NCBI RefSeq assembly: GCF_017355915.2
Contig: NZ_JAFEUV020000003.1
Location: 504,858 to 568,857, forward strand
Length of the DNA: 64,000 nt
Origin: Telluribacter roseus
Lineage (GTDB): Bacteria > Bacteroidota > Bacteroidia > Cytophagales > Spirosomataceae
Direction of reading: 5' to 3'
Positions 25,221-34,125 of the stretch are shown in pieces. How positions within the stretch are numbered: position 1 is the stretch's first letter; each line of letters opens with the position of its first letter. A model generated the notes under the pieces. The model was not told where the DNA came from, did not search any database, and saw only the letters and a program-made list of their open reading frames with translations. Both the position numbers and the translations under genes were made by a program.

Positions 25221-26195
25221 ATGAAAAGAATTGCTGTATTTACCTCCGGTGGAGATGCTCCTGGTATGAACGCTTGTATCAGAGCGGTAGTACGGGGTGC
25301 GGTGTATCATGGAGTCGAAGTGTATGGAATAAGAAGAGGATATAGCGGCATGATTGCCGGAGATATATTTCAAATGTCTTCCCACTCAGTGAGTAATATC
25401 GTACAACGAGGCGGGACTATCCTTAAGTCGGCCCGAAGCAAGGAGTTTATGACTCCCGAAGGACGCCGCAAAGCGTATGATAAGCTGCAGGAGCACGGTA
25501 TCGAAGGACTGGTAGCCATCGGTGGAAACGGTACATTTACCGGAGCCATGACTTTTAATAACGAGTATGGCATCCCCACGGTAGGAGCACCGGGTACCAT
25601 TGATAACGACCTGTACGGAACAGACTATACCATTGGCTTCGACACCGCCGTGAATACGGCTCTTGATGCCATTGACCGTATCCGCGACACCGCCAGCTCG
25701 CACGACCGGGTATTCTTTATTGAGGTAATGGGGCGTGACTCCGGGTATATCGCCATCCAGTCAGGTATTGGTGGAGGCGCTGAGCTCGTGATGGTACCTG
25801 AGGTATTAACACCTATTACGGAAGTAGTGGAAACACTTCGTCAGGGATGGAGCCGCTCCAAGGCTTCTTCGATTGTAGTAGTGGCAGAAGGTGAAGAAGA
25901 AGGAGGCGCTGCTGAAATAGCTGATAAGATCAAGAGTCAGATAGCAGAAGATATTGATATGCGCGTGACCACGCTAGGGCATACGCAGCGTGGTGGATCT
26001 CCCTCGGCCTACGACCGTATCCTGGCGAGCCGCCTGGGGCTTGGTGCGCTGGAAGGACTCCTGGCCGGACAGAAAAACGTAATGGCGGGTATCATCAACA
26101 ATGAGCTGGTGTATACTCCGTTTGAAGACACCATTCGCCTGCCTAAGCCGATCAACGAAGACCTGCTGCGTATGGTGAAGATCCTGAGCATATAA
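25221..26195 (+). CDS. pfkA: ATP-dependent 6-phosphofructokinase
   Basis: This 324-residue enzyme phosphorylates fructose 6-phosphate to fructose 1,6-bisphosphate. Motifs: FTSGGDAPGMNA (residues 7-18, ATP site), AIGGNGTFTGAM, PGTIDNDLYGTDYTIGFDTA (catalytic Asp in TIDND) and EVMGRDSGYIA. Gly in GGNGT rather than Asp (as in GGDGS) is a feature of some family members. The length matches bacterial PfkA. Promoter and terminator both flank it, so it is monocistronic. Confidence 0.96.
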   Translation: MKRIAVFTSGGDAPGMNACIRAVVRGAVYHGVEVYGIRRGYSGMIAGDIFQMSSHSVSNIVQRGGTILKSARSKEFMTPEGRRKAYDKLQEHGIEGLVAIGGNGTFTGAMTFNNEYGIPTVGAPGTIDNDLYGTDYTIGFDTAVNTALDAIDRIRDTASSHDRVFFIEVMGRDSGYIAIQSGIGGGAELVMVPEVLTPITEVVETLRQGWSRSKASSIVVVAEGEEEGGAAEIADKIKSQIAEDIDMRVTTLGHTQRGGSPSAYDRILASRLGLGALEGLLAGQKNVMAGIINNELVYTPFEDTIRLPKPINEDLLRMVKILSI

Positions 26196-26220
26196 GCAGA
26201 TTTGATATTTAAAGGCTAAG

Positions 26221-26245
26221 AAAGCCACCCCAGCGGGGTGGCTTT
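26221..26245. terminator. Bidirectional terminator of pfkA and the YdcF gene
   Basis: Perfect 11-base stem AAAGCCACCCC/GGGGTGGCTTT with a three-base loop, between convergent genes. Confidence 0.85.
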
Positions 26246-26250
26246 CTCTG

Positions 26251-27024
26251 TTAGCAATAGCCCACTAGCTTATACACCATGTACCCGATCCACTCGTGCC
26301 AGAGCAGGTGCGAGTAGCCCACTACCTCCGGGTCGGGTACCAGCAGCTGCTTTACCGAGGGTGCAAAGTCGCCCCCGTAAATATCGGCCGGAAACGTATC
26401 AGTCGCTATACCGGCTTTTTCAAAACACCCCTGCGCCCGGCGCAGGTGAAACGCCGAGGTAATGAGCAGGTACTTACCGGCCGGAAACCGGCTTTTGAGT
26501 ACAGTCGCCGAGTTGACAGCGTTCTCGCGGGTGTTGCGCGAAGTACCTTCCAGTATGATATCGCCCGGTGCCACCCCCCACTGTGCCAGCAGGGCTGCCG
26601 CCTGCTGCCCATCGCCCAGGTTTTTCGCCATTTTATCAGGATGGTCTCTTCCGCTGATCAGGATTTTCCGGATCTTGCCGGCCTTGTACAGCAGGTACGC
26701 CTGCATAAAGCGATCGGCGTGATTGCCAAGTCCGGGATGGTCTACCTTCAGGCTCGGTACCGATATCATTCCCCCCGTTAGTACCACCCCCACATCGTAC
26801 GTCTGCTGTAATGAATTAATGTTTTTCGGCTCGTGTTCCCACCAATTGTAGGCCCGGCTCACCAGGTAGCCATTTGAGATCAGGTACAGGGTCACCAGGG
26901 CGATCAATACTGCCCTTTGGGAGTAGGTTTGTTTCCTGATAATGAGCGAAAACAGGAGCAGTAAGAGTACAATGCTGAAGGGCATCAGCAGGAAGTCGAG
27001 GGTTTTGGACAGAAAATAGAACAT
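26251..27024 (-). CDS. YdcF/SanA family membrane protein (DUF218)
   Basis: This 257-residue protein has two N-terminal membrane helices (about 8-25 and 35-54) and a DUF218 domain: VGVVLTGG, ILISGRDHPD, GVAPGDIILEGTSRNTRENA and LITSAFHLRRA. The family includes ElyC and SanA, linked to envelope integrity and carrier-lipid metabolism. It is divergent from the thioredoxin-like gene. Confidence 0.9.
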   Translation of the reverse strand: MFYFLSKTLDFLLMPFSIVLLLLLFSLIIRKQTYSQRAVLIALVTLYLISNGYLVSRAYNWWEHEPKNINSLQQTYDVGVVLTGGMISVPSLKVDHPGLGNHADRFMQAYLLYKAGKIRKILISGRDHPDKMAKNLGDGQQAAALLAQWGVAPGDIILEGTSRNTRENAVNSATVLKSRFPAGKYLLITSAFHLRRAQGCFEKAGIATDTFPADIYGGDFAPSVKQLLVPDPEVVGYSHLLWHEWIGYMVYKLVGYC

Positions 27025-27061
27025 TATGGGTACGATACTGTGGGTTGTGTCGTTTTGAGGT

Positions 27062-27069
27062 TAAATTTG
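27062..27069 (+). promoter_or_regulatory. Promoter -7 box of the TlpA-type gene
   Basis: TAAATTTG fits the Bacteroidota -7 consensus and is followed 27 bases later by the ATG at 27097. Confidence 0.5.
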
Positions 27070-27096
27070 CGTATAGAAATTAACACGTGTAAAAGT

Positions 27097-28506
27097 ATGA
27101 AAAAAGGGTTTATTGGCAGGTGGTTTATGACGGCGCTCCTGCTGGGTGTCTGCTGGTCAGCCTCGGCACAAGGGTACCGGATCGAAGCCACGCTCAAAGG
27201 CCTGAAAGATGCCTCCTGTATTCTGGGACATTATAGCTACAGTAACAAGCAGTTTTTTTCAAAAGATACCGCTCAGGTCGATGCTAATGGACACATGGTA
27301 TTTGAAGGCAATACGCCACTACCGGGAGGTCTGTACCTGGTACTGCTGCCGGGCCAGCGCCGCTGGGTAGAGCTGATCTATTCCGGAAAAGAAACCAATT
27401 TCTCCTTCGTAGCGGATACGGCCGAGATCGTGAAGAGCATGGTCGTCAAAGGCTCTAAGGAAAATGAGATTTTCTATGCCTACCAGAACGAGCTGCGCCG
27501 CATTATGGAAGGAGGAGGGGCGGATGCGCAGAAGCAGTTTACGGATTATCAGAAACAGTTTCTGAAGGAGCAGGCGGGTACATTTACCGCCAAGCTGTTG
27601 AAGGCTTCCATGGAACCCGAGATACCGGCAGCCCCTAAGCTTCCCAATGGCAAGTCGGACTCTACGTGGGTATTTAACTACTATAAAGCCCACTACTGGG
27701 ACCAGTTTGACTTCACGGATGACCGCCTGCTGCGGACACCCTTTATACAGCCCAGGCTGGAGCGGTACTTCAAGGAACTGGTCGTACAGGTACCTGATTC
27801 TATCATCAAGGATGTCGATGCCCTGATCAAAAAAGCGGCGTCTAACAAAGATGTCAAGTCGTACCTGATCTACTACATCACCAGCGAGTATGAAAATGCC
27901 AAGGTAGTAGGTACCGAGGGCGTGTTTGTACACATGGCCGAGAAGTACTACCTCACCGGTGAGATGGAGGTCTCGGCCGACGCCCGCCGACGTATCGGTG
28001 AGCGGGTAGCCAGTATGAAGCCCCTGCTGGTAGATAAGATCATCCCTAACCTGACGCTGTCAAATCCGGAGAAGAAGCCGGTGAGTATTCACGGGATCAA
28101 GGCCGACTATACGGTACTGTTCTTCTACTCGCCCACCTGCGGCCACTGTAAGGAGGCGGCTCCGAAGCTGAAAGAGTTTTATGAAAAGAATAAGGCTACC
28201 GGCGTGAAGGTACTGGCTATCGCCACCGACCAGAGCCCCGAGGAGTGGAAGCAGTACATTAGTACCTACAAGCTGGGCGACCTGCTGCACGGCTACGACT
28301 ATACCTTCCGTACCGACTACCGTACTCAGTACGATGTATTCTCGACGCCTACGATCTACGTACTGGATAAGAACAAAAAGATTATTGCCCGCCGGATGCC
28401 GGTTGAGCAACTGGAAGATTTCTACAACTTCTACCGGAAAAGCCACGAGGCGAGCCCCGCGCCTAAGAAGCCAGCCGCTACCGGAGTATCGAAGAGCAGC
28501 AAGTAA
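27097..28506 (+). CDS. TlpA-type thioredoxin with DUF4369 and DUF5106 domains
   Basis: This 469-residue periplasmic protein starts at ATG 27097 with a signal peptide (cleavage after about WSASAQ, residue 25). A DUF4369-type beta domain follows (about 27-130), then a helical DUF5106-type domain (about 150-310) and a C-terminal thioredoxin domain with SPTCGHCKEAAPKL (CxxC near residues 346-349). A basic tail ends the protein. Such proteins reduce or isomerise disulfides of exported proteins. The upstream GTG-like extension to 27040 is not needed. Confidence 0.9.
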   Translation: MKKGFIGRWFMTALLLGVCWSASAQGYRIEATLKGLKDASCILGHYSYSNKQFFSKDTAQVDANGHMVFEGNTPLPGGLYLVLLPGQRRWVELIYSGKETNFSFVADTAEIVKSMVVKGSKENEIFYAYQNELRRIMEGGGADAQKQFTDYQKQFLKEQAGTFTAKLLKASMEPEIPAAPKLPNGKSDSTWVFNYYKAHYWDQFDFTDDRLLRTPFIQPRLERYFKELVVQVPDSIIKDVDALIKKAASNKDVKSYLIYYITSEYENAKVVGTEGVFVHMAEKYYLTGEMEVSADARRRIGERVASMKPLLVDKIIPNLTLSNPEKKPVSIHGIKADYTVLFFYSPTCGHCKEAAPKLKEFYEKNKATGVKVLAIATDQSPEEWKQYISTYKLGDLLHGYDYTFRTDYRTQYDVFSTPTIYVLDKNKKIIARRMPVEQLEDFYNFYRKSHEASPAPKKPAATGVSKSSK

Positions 28507-28523
28507 TATATTCATAAAGTACC

Positions 28524-28559
28524 AACAGAAGAGGGCGCCCAGGGGCGCCCTCTTCTGTT
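28524..28559. terminator. Perfect 17-bp stem terminator
   Basis: AACAGAAGAGGGCGCCC and its exact complement are separated by two bases. It ends the TlpA-type gene. No long T-run follows, but the stem is very strong. Confidence 0.75.
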
Positions 28560-28584
28560 ATGGGGATAGGGAAATACGAAAGGT

Positions 28585-28671
28585 GTCGCTCCTACGGAGC
28601 TTTAAAGGCTATTTTATCCCTCTTGTTCTACTTAGCTATCGCTCCTACTTAGCTATCGCTCCTACGGAGCT
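28585..28671. repeat. Intergenic palindromic and tandem repeats
   Basis: TCGCTCCTACGGAGCT occurs twice (28,586-28,601 and 28,656-28,671). The second follows two tandem copies of TTAGCTATCGCTCCTAC (28,632-28,648 and 28,649-28,665). The GCTCC-TAC-GGAGC core is a hairpin. This looks like a REP-type element; similar hairpins are, as I recall, common in Cytophagales intergenic DNA. Confidence 0.75.
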
Positions 28672-28752
28672 GGATAAAGGTATAAGTACTATTTGCCTCG
28701 TTTAGCTGCGCAAATACTTGACTCAATCACTCCATCACAATTCACTCAATAA

Positions 28753-29901
28753 TCAATACCTCGCGTAGTAGTTGCGTAGCTTGCTGGTGAGGCGGTCGTA
28801 GATGGGCTTGCTGAACTCCACGAACAGCTGCTGGGGTGGGGGAGGCAGTAGCTCACGGCTGTTGCTCATGCGTTTTTGATCGGGAGTAAGGGCACGCTCA
28901 TCGCCGTTGTAGTTGGCCCACTCACAAAACCAGTTAAATTCACCCGGAAACTTTTCCTGGTATACCATACGACGGCTCCCAAACTCCTGGATCTGCATGT
29001 CCAGTATACCGCTTGAGTGCACCGTTTTGCGGTTACGGTTGAGCTTAGCCGTTACTTTGTTATAGACAGGTACCTTTTTGCCTTCTACGGTAGCTTCGCC
29101 CACCTTGACGCTATCCTTGCTGGTGACGGTTTCGGATTTGGTTTCCACGAGCGTTTGCCCTACCACAAAGTCATCAAACTGCAGCCGGACCACGTGGTCG
29201 GGACGTAGCCTGATGTCGGAGGCCTCTTCGGGAGTGTAGAAGCGTACAAACTTGTTGAGGCGACGGTTGGTCTGCAGAAACTCGTTGACGCGCTCCTGGA
29301 AGTACTCGTTGCTGAGCTGGTAAGCGCGTGAACTAACCAGTACCTGCTCCACCACTACCTTAAACGAGGCCTGCTCGTAGGCTTCGTCGAGCCGGCGCGT
29401 CACATCCTGGTAGTTGGGGACAATACCATCCACCCGCTCAAAGTGGGTGTAAGCCCGGCGGGCATTTTCCCGCCCTCCCTGGCTCAGCAGTCGGTCCGCC
29501 TCGGCGTAGCGGTCGGCGGCGGCCTTATGGCGGGCTTCTTTTTCCTCGTCGTAGTAACTGCGGGCTGTTACGAGCTGGGCGCAGCTACGGCAGCTGCGAA
29601 GGGCATCGTACAGGCGGTTGAGGCTGGTATAGGCTTCGGCTACCGGTTCCCAGCGAAATGGCTCCACGGATTTTTCGTAGCGCTCTATATCATCCAGGTG
29701 CAGCTGCAGGGCCAGCGGGTAGGCTTCTTTCAGTATGTCAGCGGAGGTTGTGTGGCGCGGATTGTCCTTGAGCTTTTCAACGGCCCGGTACACCGACTCA
29801 TCGTAGTCGCCGCGGCGAAGTGATTTTTTGGCTGACCGGCAGCCGTCCAGCGTCAGCAATAGAGCTATTGCCAACAGAGAGTAATAGAGGAAGTTTTTCA
29901 T
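28753..29901 (-). CDS. Conserved lipoprotein with TPR-like helices
   Basis: This 382-residue protein begins with a lipoprotein signal peptide (lipobox LDGC, Cys20). Residues about 25-210 are helical with repeated Tyr and Ala-Leu patterns typical of TPR-like folds, with a CRSC pair near residue 100. The C-terminal part (about 225-370) is beta-rich. It probably sits on the inner face of the outer membrane. I do not recognise a named family. It ends at 28,753 behind the repeat region; the DUF58 gene lies upstream on the same strand. Confidence 0.75.
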   Translation of the reverse strand: MKNFLYYSLLAIALLLTLDGCRSAKKSLRRGDYDESVYRAVEKLKDNPRHTTSADILKEAYPLALQLHLDDIERYEKSVEPFRWEPVAEAYTSLNRLYDALRSCRSCAQLVTARSYYDEEKEARHKAAADRYAEADRLLSQGGRENARRAYTHFERVDGIVPNYQDVTRRLDEAYEQASFKVVVEQVLVSSRAYQLSNEYFQERVNEFLQTNRRLNKFVRFYTPEEASDIRLRPDHVVRLQFDDFVVGQTLVETKSETVTSKDSVKVGEATVEGKKVPVYNKVTAKLNRNRKTVHSSGILDMQIQEFGSRRMVYQEKFPGEFNWFCEWANYNGDERALTPDQKRMSNSRELLPPPPQQLFVEFSKPIYDRLTSKLRNYYARY

Positions 29902-29953
29902 GACTAGGGCTTGTTGAGTACTTAAGTCAACTGCAACCCAAATTTCATGAAAA

Positions 29954-30868
29954 TTATTTCATTTTAGAACGCTTTACTAGATAGGCGGTCAAAATAGGGT
30001 CAAAACCGTGCGCAATATCGGCTTCAATGAAATCGATCTTGTACTGACCACACTTAAGCTTCAGGTCCCGGTAGAAGGTTTTGACGTACTGCTGGTAGTG
30101 GTCACGTACCTGGTGGGGTTGCACCTTTACGCGGTCTCCCGTCTCCAGATCTATAAACTCGTAGGGGCGGTCTTCAAAGGCAAACTCCTCCTCAGTACGG
30201 CGATCTGTGACGTGGAAGAGCAGTACCTCGTGGAGGTTGTGGCGCAGGTGCTGCAGCGCCGAAAACAGCTGTTCACTATGCTCAATATCATCAAACATAT
30301 CGCTGAATATAACTACCAGCGAGCGCTTCTGAATTTTCTGTGCGATTAGGTGAATCACCTCCGCCACCGAGGTCTTTTTCTGCGGGCGGGGCTTTTGCAG
30401 GAGGCTGTCCAGCTCGATCATGATCTTATGCACGTGCGAGGGGGTAGACTTTACCTGGGTCTGTACCTCGATCTGATCCGAGAAGGTACAGAGACTCACG
30501 GCGTCTTTCTGCCGCTGGAGCAGGTGCGAAAGGCTGGCCGCCGCCATGATACTAAAGGTCATCTTGCCGTAGCCGGGCTCGGGATAGTACATGGATGATG
30601 AGGTGTCCAGCAGGATGTGGCAGCGCAGGTTGGTTTCCTCCTCGTAGCGCTTTACAAACAGGCGGTCCGTTTTACCGTACACCTTCCAGTCGATATGCCG
30701 GGTAGTTTCGCCGGTATTGTACAGGCGATGCTCGGCAAACTCCACCGAAAATCCGTGAAAAGGCGACTTGTGAAGGCCCGTAATAAAGCCTTCGACCAAT
30801 TGCTTGGCCAGGAATTCAAGGTTGCCAAATTCGCGGATTCGGGCCAGATCCAATGGACGACTACTCAT
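29954..30868 (-). CDS. DUF58 domain protein (von Willebrand A-like)
   Basis: This 304-residue protein has the DUF58 signature GEFAEHRLYNTGETTRHIDWKVYG-like region (about 40-65) and a vWA-like core with LLDTSSSMYY (MIDAS DxSxS, about 90-99). These proteins work with MoxR AAA+ ATPases, often in aerotolerance or stress operons. No MoxR gene lies in the window next to it, only the lipoprotein gene downstream, so the partner is encoded elsewhere. Confidence 0.9.
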   Translation of the reverse strand: MSSRPLDLARIREFGNLEFLAKQLVEGFITGLHKSPFHGFSVEFAEHRLYNTGETTRHIDWKVYGKTDRLFVKRYEEETNLRCHILLDTSSSMYYPEPGYGKMTFSIMAAASLSHLLQRQKDAVSLCTFSDQIEVQTQVKSTPSHVHKIMIELDSLLQKPRPQKKTSVAEVIHLIAQKIQKRSLVVIFSDMFDDIEHSEQLFSALQHLRHNLHEVLLFHVTDRRTEEEFAFEDRPYEFIDLETGDRVKVQPHQVRDHYQQYVKTFYRDLKLKCGQYKIDFIEADIAHGFDPILTAYLVKRSKMK

Positions 30869-30955
30869 ACTTGAGTGGGGGTTCAGGTAAAAACGTATTC
30901 CTTTTAATAAGTATATACAACGTATTATTTACCCCCCTAGTGTAAGCCCGGGTAG

Positions 30956-31453
30956 CTACTTAGGCCCCCGGTTACCACCTGTAGTCGTAGTGACTGCCTT
31001 TTTGATAAGGGTGGATACTATTTCGCCGGTACTTTGCAGAACGGTTTCGTGCGGGGCCAGAAGTACCATGCCTTCTATGCCAATGACCCGTATGACCACG
31101 TCCGCTACACCGTGACCAATCAGGCCCAGTTTACCGGCGGCTGCCTTACTAACGTCGATGAGGCGGTTCTTGTTTTCGGCGAAGGGACCCCGGTCATTAA
31201 TACGGACTACTACGGTGCGCTTGTTGGACAGGTTAGTCACCTCGACCATGGTGTTGTGAGGGAGGGAGCGGTGAGCTGCGGTGAGCTCTTCGCTGTTAAA
31301 GATTTCTCCGAAATAAGTTTTACGGCCATCAAAATTTGGGGAGTAGAAGGAGGCTCGTCCTTTTTCGGTTTCTCCTAAGTCTGCTTGTGCTTTCAAAGAC
31401 ATAGGAGCGGTAAATAATAGGGTTAAAAAAACTACGAACGCATATGACTTCAT
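30956..31453 (-). CDS. RlpA-like septal ring lytic transglycosylase
   Basis: This 165-residue secreted protein has a signal peptide ending at about residue 22 (SLKAQ) and one double-psi beta-barrel domain: KGRASFYSPNFDGRKTYFGE, LTAAHRSLPHNT and VVVRINDRGPF with the conserved Asp. RlpA enzymes cleave peptidoglycan strands lacking stem peptides. The C-terminal SPOR domain of longer homologues is absent. Confidence 0.9.
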   Translation of the reverse strand: MKSYAFVVFLTLLFTAPMSLKAQADLGETEKGRASFYSPNFDGRKTYFGEIFNSEELTAAHRSLPHNTMVEVTNLSNKRTVVVRINDRGPFAENKNRLIDVSKAAAGKLGLIGHGVADVVIRVIGIEGMVLLAPHETVLQSTGEIVSTLIKKAVTTTTGGNRGPK

Positions 31454-31657
31454 GCCTTGAGGGTTTGGTGAAACATAAGGCCGAATAAGCTCTGTAGTAG
31501 ACAGATAATCAAGTTATTCGACCGGGCAAGCGTTACTATGGTAGCCCAAATATAAAGTAATGTAAAATTAAGAACCTAAATTTTATTTATAATTTCATGT
31601 ACTTTCTTGAAAAGTTTATAAAGCAATATTTGGATGTTCCTATTATTCTTTCTAAAC

Positions 31658-31690
31658 TTTTGGTGAAAAGCAATAAACTTTCTATTTTAG
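31658..31690 (+). promoter_or_regulatory. Promoter of the PUR-type protein gene
   Basis: TTTTG at 31,658-31,662 and TATTTTAG at 31,683-31,690, separated by 20 bases, fit the Bacteroidota -33/-7 promoter. The start codon is 29 bases downstream. Confidence 0.6.
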
Positions 31691-31719
31691 CGTTTGATTA
31701 ACCATAAATCCTAGACATA

Positions 31720-32040
31720 GTGGAAGACAGAGAGAAAATCTACTCCAAACGGGTCAGAGCGGGAAAACGTACTTACTTCTTCGATGTTCGCTCAACGCGA
31801 TCCAACGATTACTACCTTACCATTACTGAAAGTCGCCGTCACCCACAGGGAGATGGATTCACGTACGAAAAGCACAAGATGTTTTTGTACAAAGAAGATT
31901 TCGACAAGTTCATTGATGCACTCCAAGAGGCTGTTGACCATGTCAAAACAGAGCTTATGCCCGATTTTGATTTTACTCAGTACGAGGCCAAAGCCGATGA
32001 ACTAGACGGCATAGGAACCACCGAACTGAAGTGGGAGTAG
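31720..32040 (+). CDS. PUR-family DNA/RNA-binding protein (DUF3276)
   Basis: This 106-residue protein starts at GTG 31,720. It has the PUR fold pattern: KIYSKRVRAGKRTYFFDVR, then NDYYLTITESRR and HKMFLYKEDFDKFIDALQ. It is a small single-stranded nucleic-acid-binding protein conserved in Bacteroidota and spirochaetes. The GTG start is chosen because no upstream ATG is in frame and the MEDREKIYSKR N-terminus matches the family. Confidence 0.92.
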   Translation: MEDREKIYSKRVRAGKRTYFFDVRSTRSNDYYLTITESRRHPQGDGFTYEKHKMFLYKEDFDKFIDALQEAVDHVKTELMPDFDFTQYEAKADELDGIGTTELKWE

Positions 32041-32068
32041 GGAATAAGTCGTTTTTGTAAGAAAAGGC

Positions 32069-32099
32069 AGCCTTCGGAAATGGAATCCGAAGGCTTTTT
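32069..32099 (+). terminator. Terminator after the PUR-type gene
   Basis: Stem AGCCTTCGGA/TCCGAAGGCT followed by TTTT. Confidence 0.85.
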
Positions 32100-32120
32100 A
32101 GTTTTTCGGGCTATAATTGG

Positions 32121-32128
32121 TAATTTTG
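32121..32128 (+). promoter_or_regulatory. Promoter -7 box of ychF
   Basis: TAATTTTG fits the TAnnTTTG consensus and lies 38 bases before the ychF ATG. Confidence 0.55.
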
Positions 32129-32165
32129 CACCATATTTTTCAAACTGTTGATTACCAACTAAGCA

Positions 32166-33266
32166 ATGAGTCTTCAATGTGGGATTGTAGGATTACCAAA
32201 CGTAGGGAAATCCACCTTATTTAACGCCATATCGAGTGGCAAGGCCGAAGCGGCCAACTATCCATTCTGTACCATCGAACCTAACGTGGGCGTAGTTACT
32301 GTGCCCGACGAGCGGCTGGACATACTGACCGAACTGGTAAAACCCCAGAAAGTAATACCTACTATCATGGAGTTTGTGGACATCGCCGGACTGGTAAAAG
32401 GAGCCAGCCAGGGAGCCGGACTCGGTAACAAGTTTCTGGCTAATATCCGTGAGGTAGATGCGATTGCCCATGTGATCCGCTGCTTTCAGGACGAAAACGT
32501 CGTGCACGTAGAGGGCCGCGTGGACCCTGTATTTGATAAGGAGATCATCGATGCCGAGCTGCAGCTCAAAGACCTGGAGTCGGTAGATAAGAAGATACAG
32601 CGTATCGATAAAGCGGCCCGGGTAGGCGACGCCAAAGCCAAGACCGAGCTGGAAGTACTTAAGATGTACAAGGCAGCCCTCGAAGCGGGCCGTAACGCCC
32701 GTAGCGTAGATGTACCCGAGGAGGACAAAAGAGCAGCCATCGGTGACCTGCAGCTACTGACCGCCAAGCCGGTGATCTACGTAGCCAACGTGGACGAAGA
32801 CTCTATGCTGACTGGCAACGAGTACTCCGAAAAACTACGGGAAGCCGTAGCCCACGAAGGAGCCGAAGTAATAGTACTCTGCGCGGCCATCGAATCACAG
32901 ATTGCCGAGATCGAAGATCCCGAAGAGCGACAGTTGTTCCTGGAAGAGTTTGGCCTGGAGGAATCTGGGCTTAGCAAGCTCATCCGGGCTTCGTACAGCC
33001 TGCTCAACCTGATTACCTACTTTACCGCTGGTGTTAAGGAAGTACGCGCTTGGACTATCGTACGGGGTTGGAAAGCACCTCAGGCTGCCGGCGTTATTCA
33101 TACTGACTTTGAGCGAGGCTTTATTCGGGCTGAGGTAATTAAGCTGCCTGACTACCAGCAGTACAAAACTGAGGCCGCTATCAAAGATGCCGGTAAAATG
33201 GCCGTTGAAGGAAAAGAGTATGTGGTGAAGGACGGTGATATCATGCACTTCCGTTTTAACGTATAG
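32166..33266 (+). CDS. ychF: Redox-regulated ATPase YchF
   Basis: This 366-residue Obg-family P-loop protein has GLPNVGKST (residues 8-16), DIAGLVKGASQGAGLGN (G3 region) and a TGS-like C-terminal domain containing RAWTIVRGWKAPQAAGVIHTDF-type sequence (about 300-320). YchF prefers ATP over GTP and binds ribosomes, with a role in stress signalling. Its own promoter and terminator make it monocistronic. Confidence 0.96.
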   Translation: MSLQCGIVGLPNVGKSTLFNAISSGKAEAANYPFCTIEPNVGVVTVPDERLDILTELVKPQKVIPTIMEFVDIAGLVKGASQGAGLGNKFLANIREVDAIAHVIRCFQDENVVHVEGRVDPVFDKEIIDAELQLKDLESVDKKIQRIDKAARVGDAKAKTELEVLKMYKAALEAGRNARSVDVPEEDKRAAIGDLQLLTAKPVIYVANVDEDSMLTGNEYSEKLREAVAHEGAEVIVLCAAIESQIAEIEDPEERQLFLEEFGLEESGLSKLIRASYSLLNLITYFTAGVKEVRAWTIVRGWKAPQAAGVIHTDFERGFIRAEVIKLPDYQQYKTEAAIKDAGKMAVEGKEYVVKDGDIMHFRFNV

Positions 33267-33300
33267 CGATAGTAACTAACGAGTTATATCTACTTATAGA

Positions 33301-33334
33301 GCAAAAAAGGCGCGATACTTCGCGCCTTTTTTGT
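33301..33334. terminator. Bidirectional terminator of ychF
   Basis: CAAAAAAGGCGCGA/TCGCGCCTTTTTTG stem with a four-base loop and symmetric A and T runs, between convergent genes. Confidence 0.9.
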
Positions 33335-33393
33335 GTACTACCTACTGTTCAACGTTCAGTTCATTTTGCGCTAAGCAAAGAGAATGAGTAGTA

Positions 33394-33819
33394 TCAATAG
33401 TTGGGGAATGTATCCGGCCGCATATCATCCTCCATATGCGCCAGTTCCTTATGCATCATAGCCCGGAAGGTGCGCGCCATATGAATAAGGTTATCGACCC
33501 GGTACTGGGCTTTTTTCATCAGCCTTACATTCTGGCCGGCTTCGATCAGCTGGCCGAACATTTCCCGCAGAGCAAAAAGCTCATCTACATGAACCGAAAA
33601 ATCCTGTACAATGTACATCTGGAATCCGCGGTCTTCCTGCTGGGGAAAAAATAGGACCAGGTGGAAATCCTTGCCCGAGAAGAAGGAGATAACCTTGTTA
33701 TCATCGAAGCTATGTGGCATTTCCTGATGGTCTACCAGACAATCAATAATATCAGCTTCATTTCTTGTTATATACAAATTGGGAGTAAGATACTGGCTGG
33801 TTTCGATGTATTTATTCAT
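33394..33819 (-). CDS. Hypothetical protein, 141 residues
   Basis: The protein has an N-terminal mixed region with hydrophobic strands (HLVLFFPQQ, MYIVQDFSV) that look like a small alpha/beta domain, and a Met- and His-rich helical C-terminus (about 90-135). There is no signal peptide or membrane helix. I do not recognise it. It stands alone between the ychF terminator and a 300-base intergenic gap. Confidence 0.65.
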   Translation of the reverse strand: MNKYIETSQYLTPNLYITRNEADIIDCLVDHQEMPHSFDDNKVISFFSGKDFHLVLFFPQQEDRGFQMYIVQDFSVHVDELFALREMFGQLIEAGQNVRLMKKAQYRVDNLIHMARTFRAMMHKELAHMEDDMRPDTFPNY

Positions 33820-34125
33820 AGCGTCTCTTAGTATTAATTGCGTTTCACCACACGATTGGCTTTTTCTCTGGTTACAAATCTATTAGTATAACGCAGAAAG
33901 CATAACTATTCATATTAGTTCTTTAATTATTGCAAGACGTAGTTATTTTGTATTAAGAGCCTGTTTTTAGGAAATATCCAAAAAATAACTCCCGAGGCTA
34001 TTGCTGAAAAGCAGTAGTTGTAAAAAATACACTTTCCATCCGAAAAGAATGGTTTTAGGAAAGGAGGTTGACCGTAGAAAAAAAAATAAAAAAATTGGGC
34101 CGTCTTGTAAAGATGCAATGCAGAA
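33820..34125. other. Intergenic stretch with poly-A run
   Basis: AT-rich, about 305 bases. On the minus strand the A-run at 34,076-34,093 would be a T-run past the stop of the T9SS plug gene, so it may act as a weak terminator. No gene is convincing here. Confidence 0.4.
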
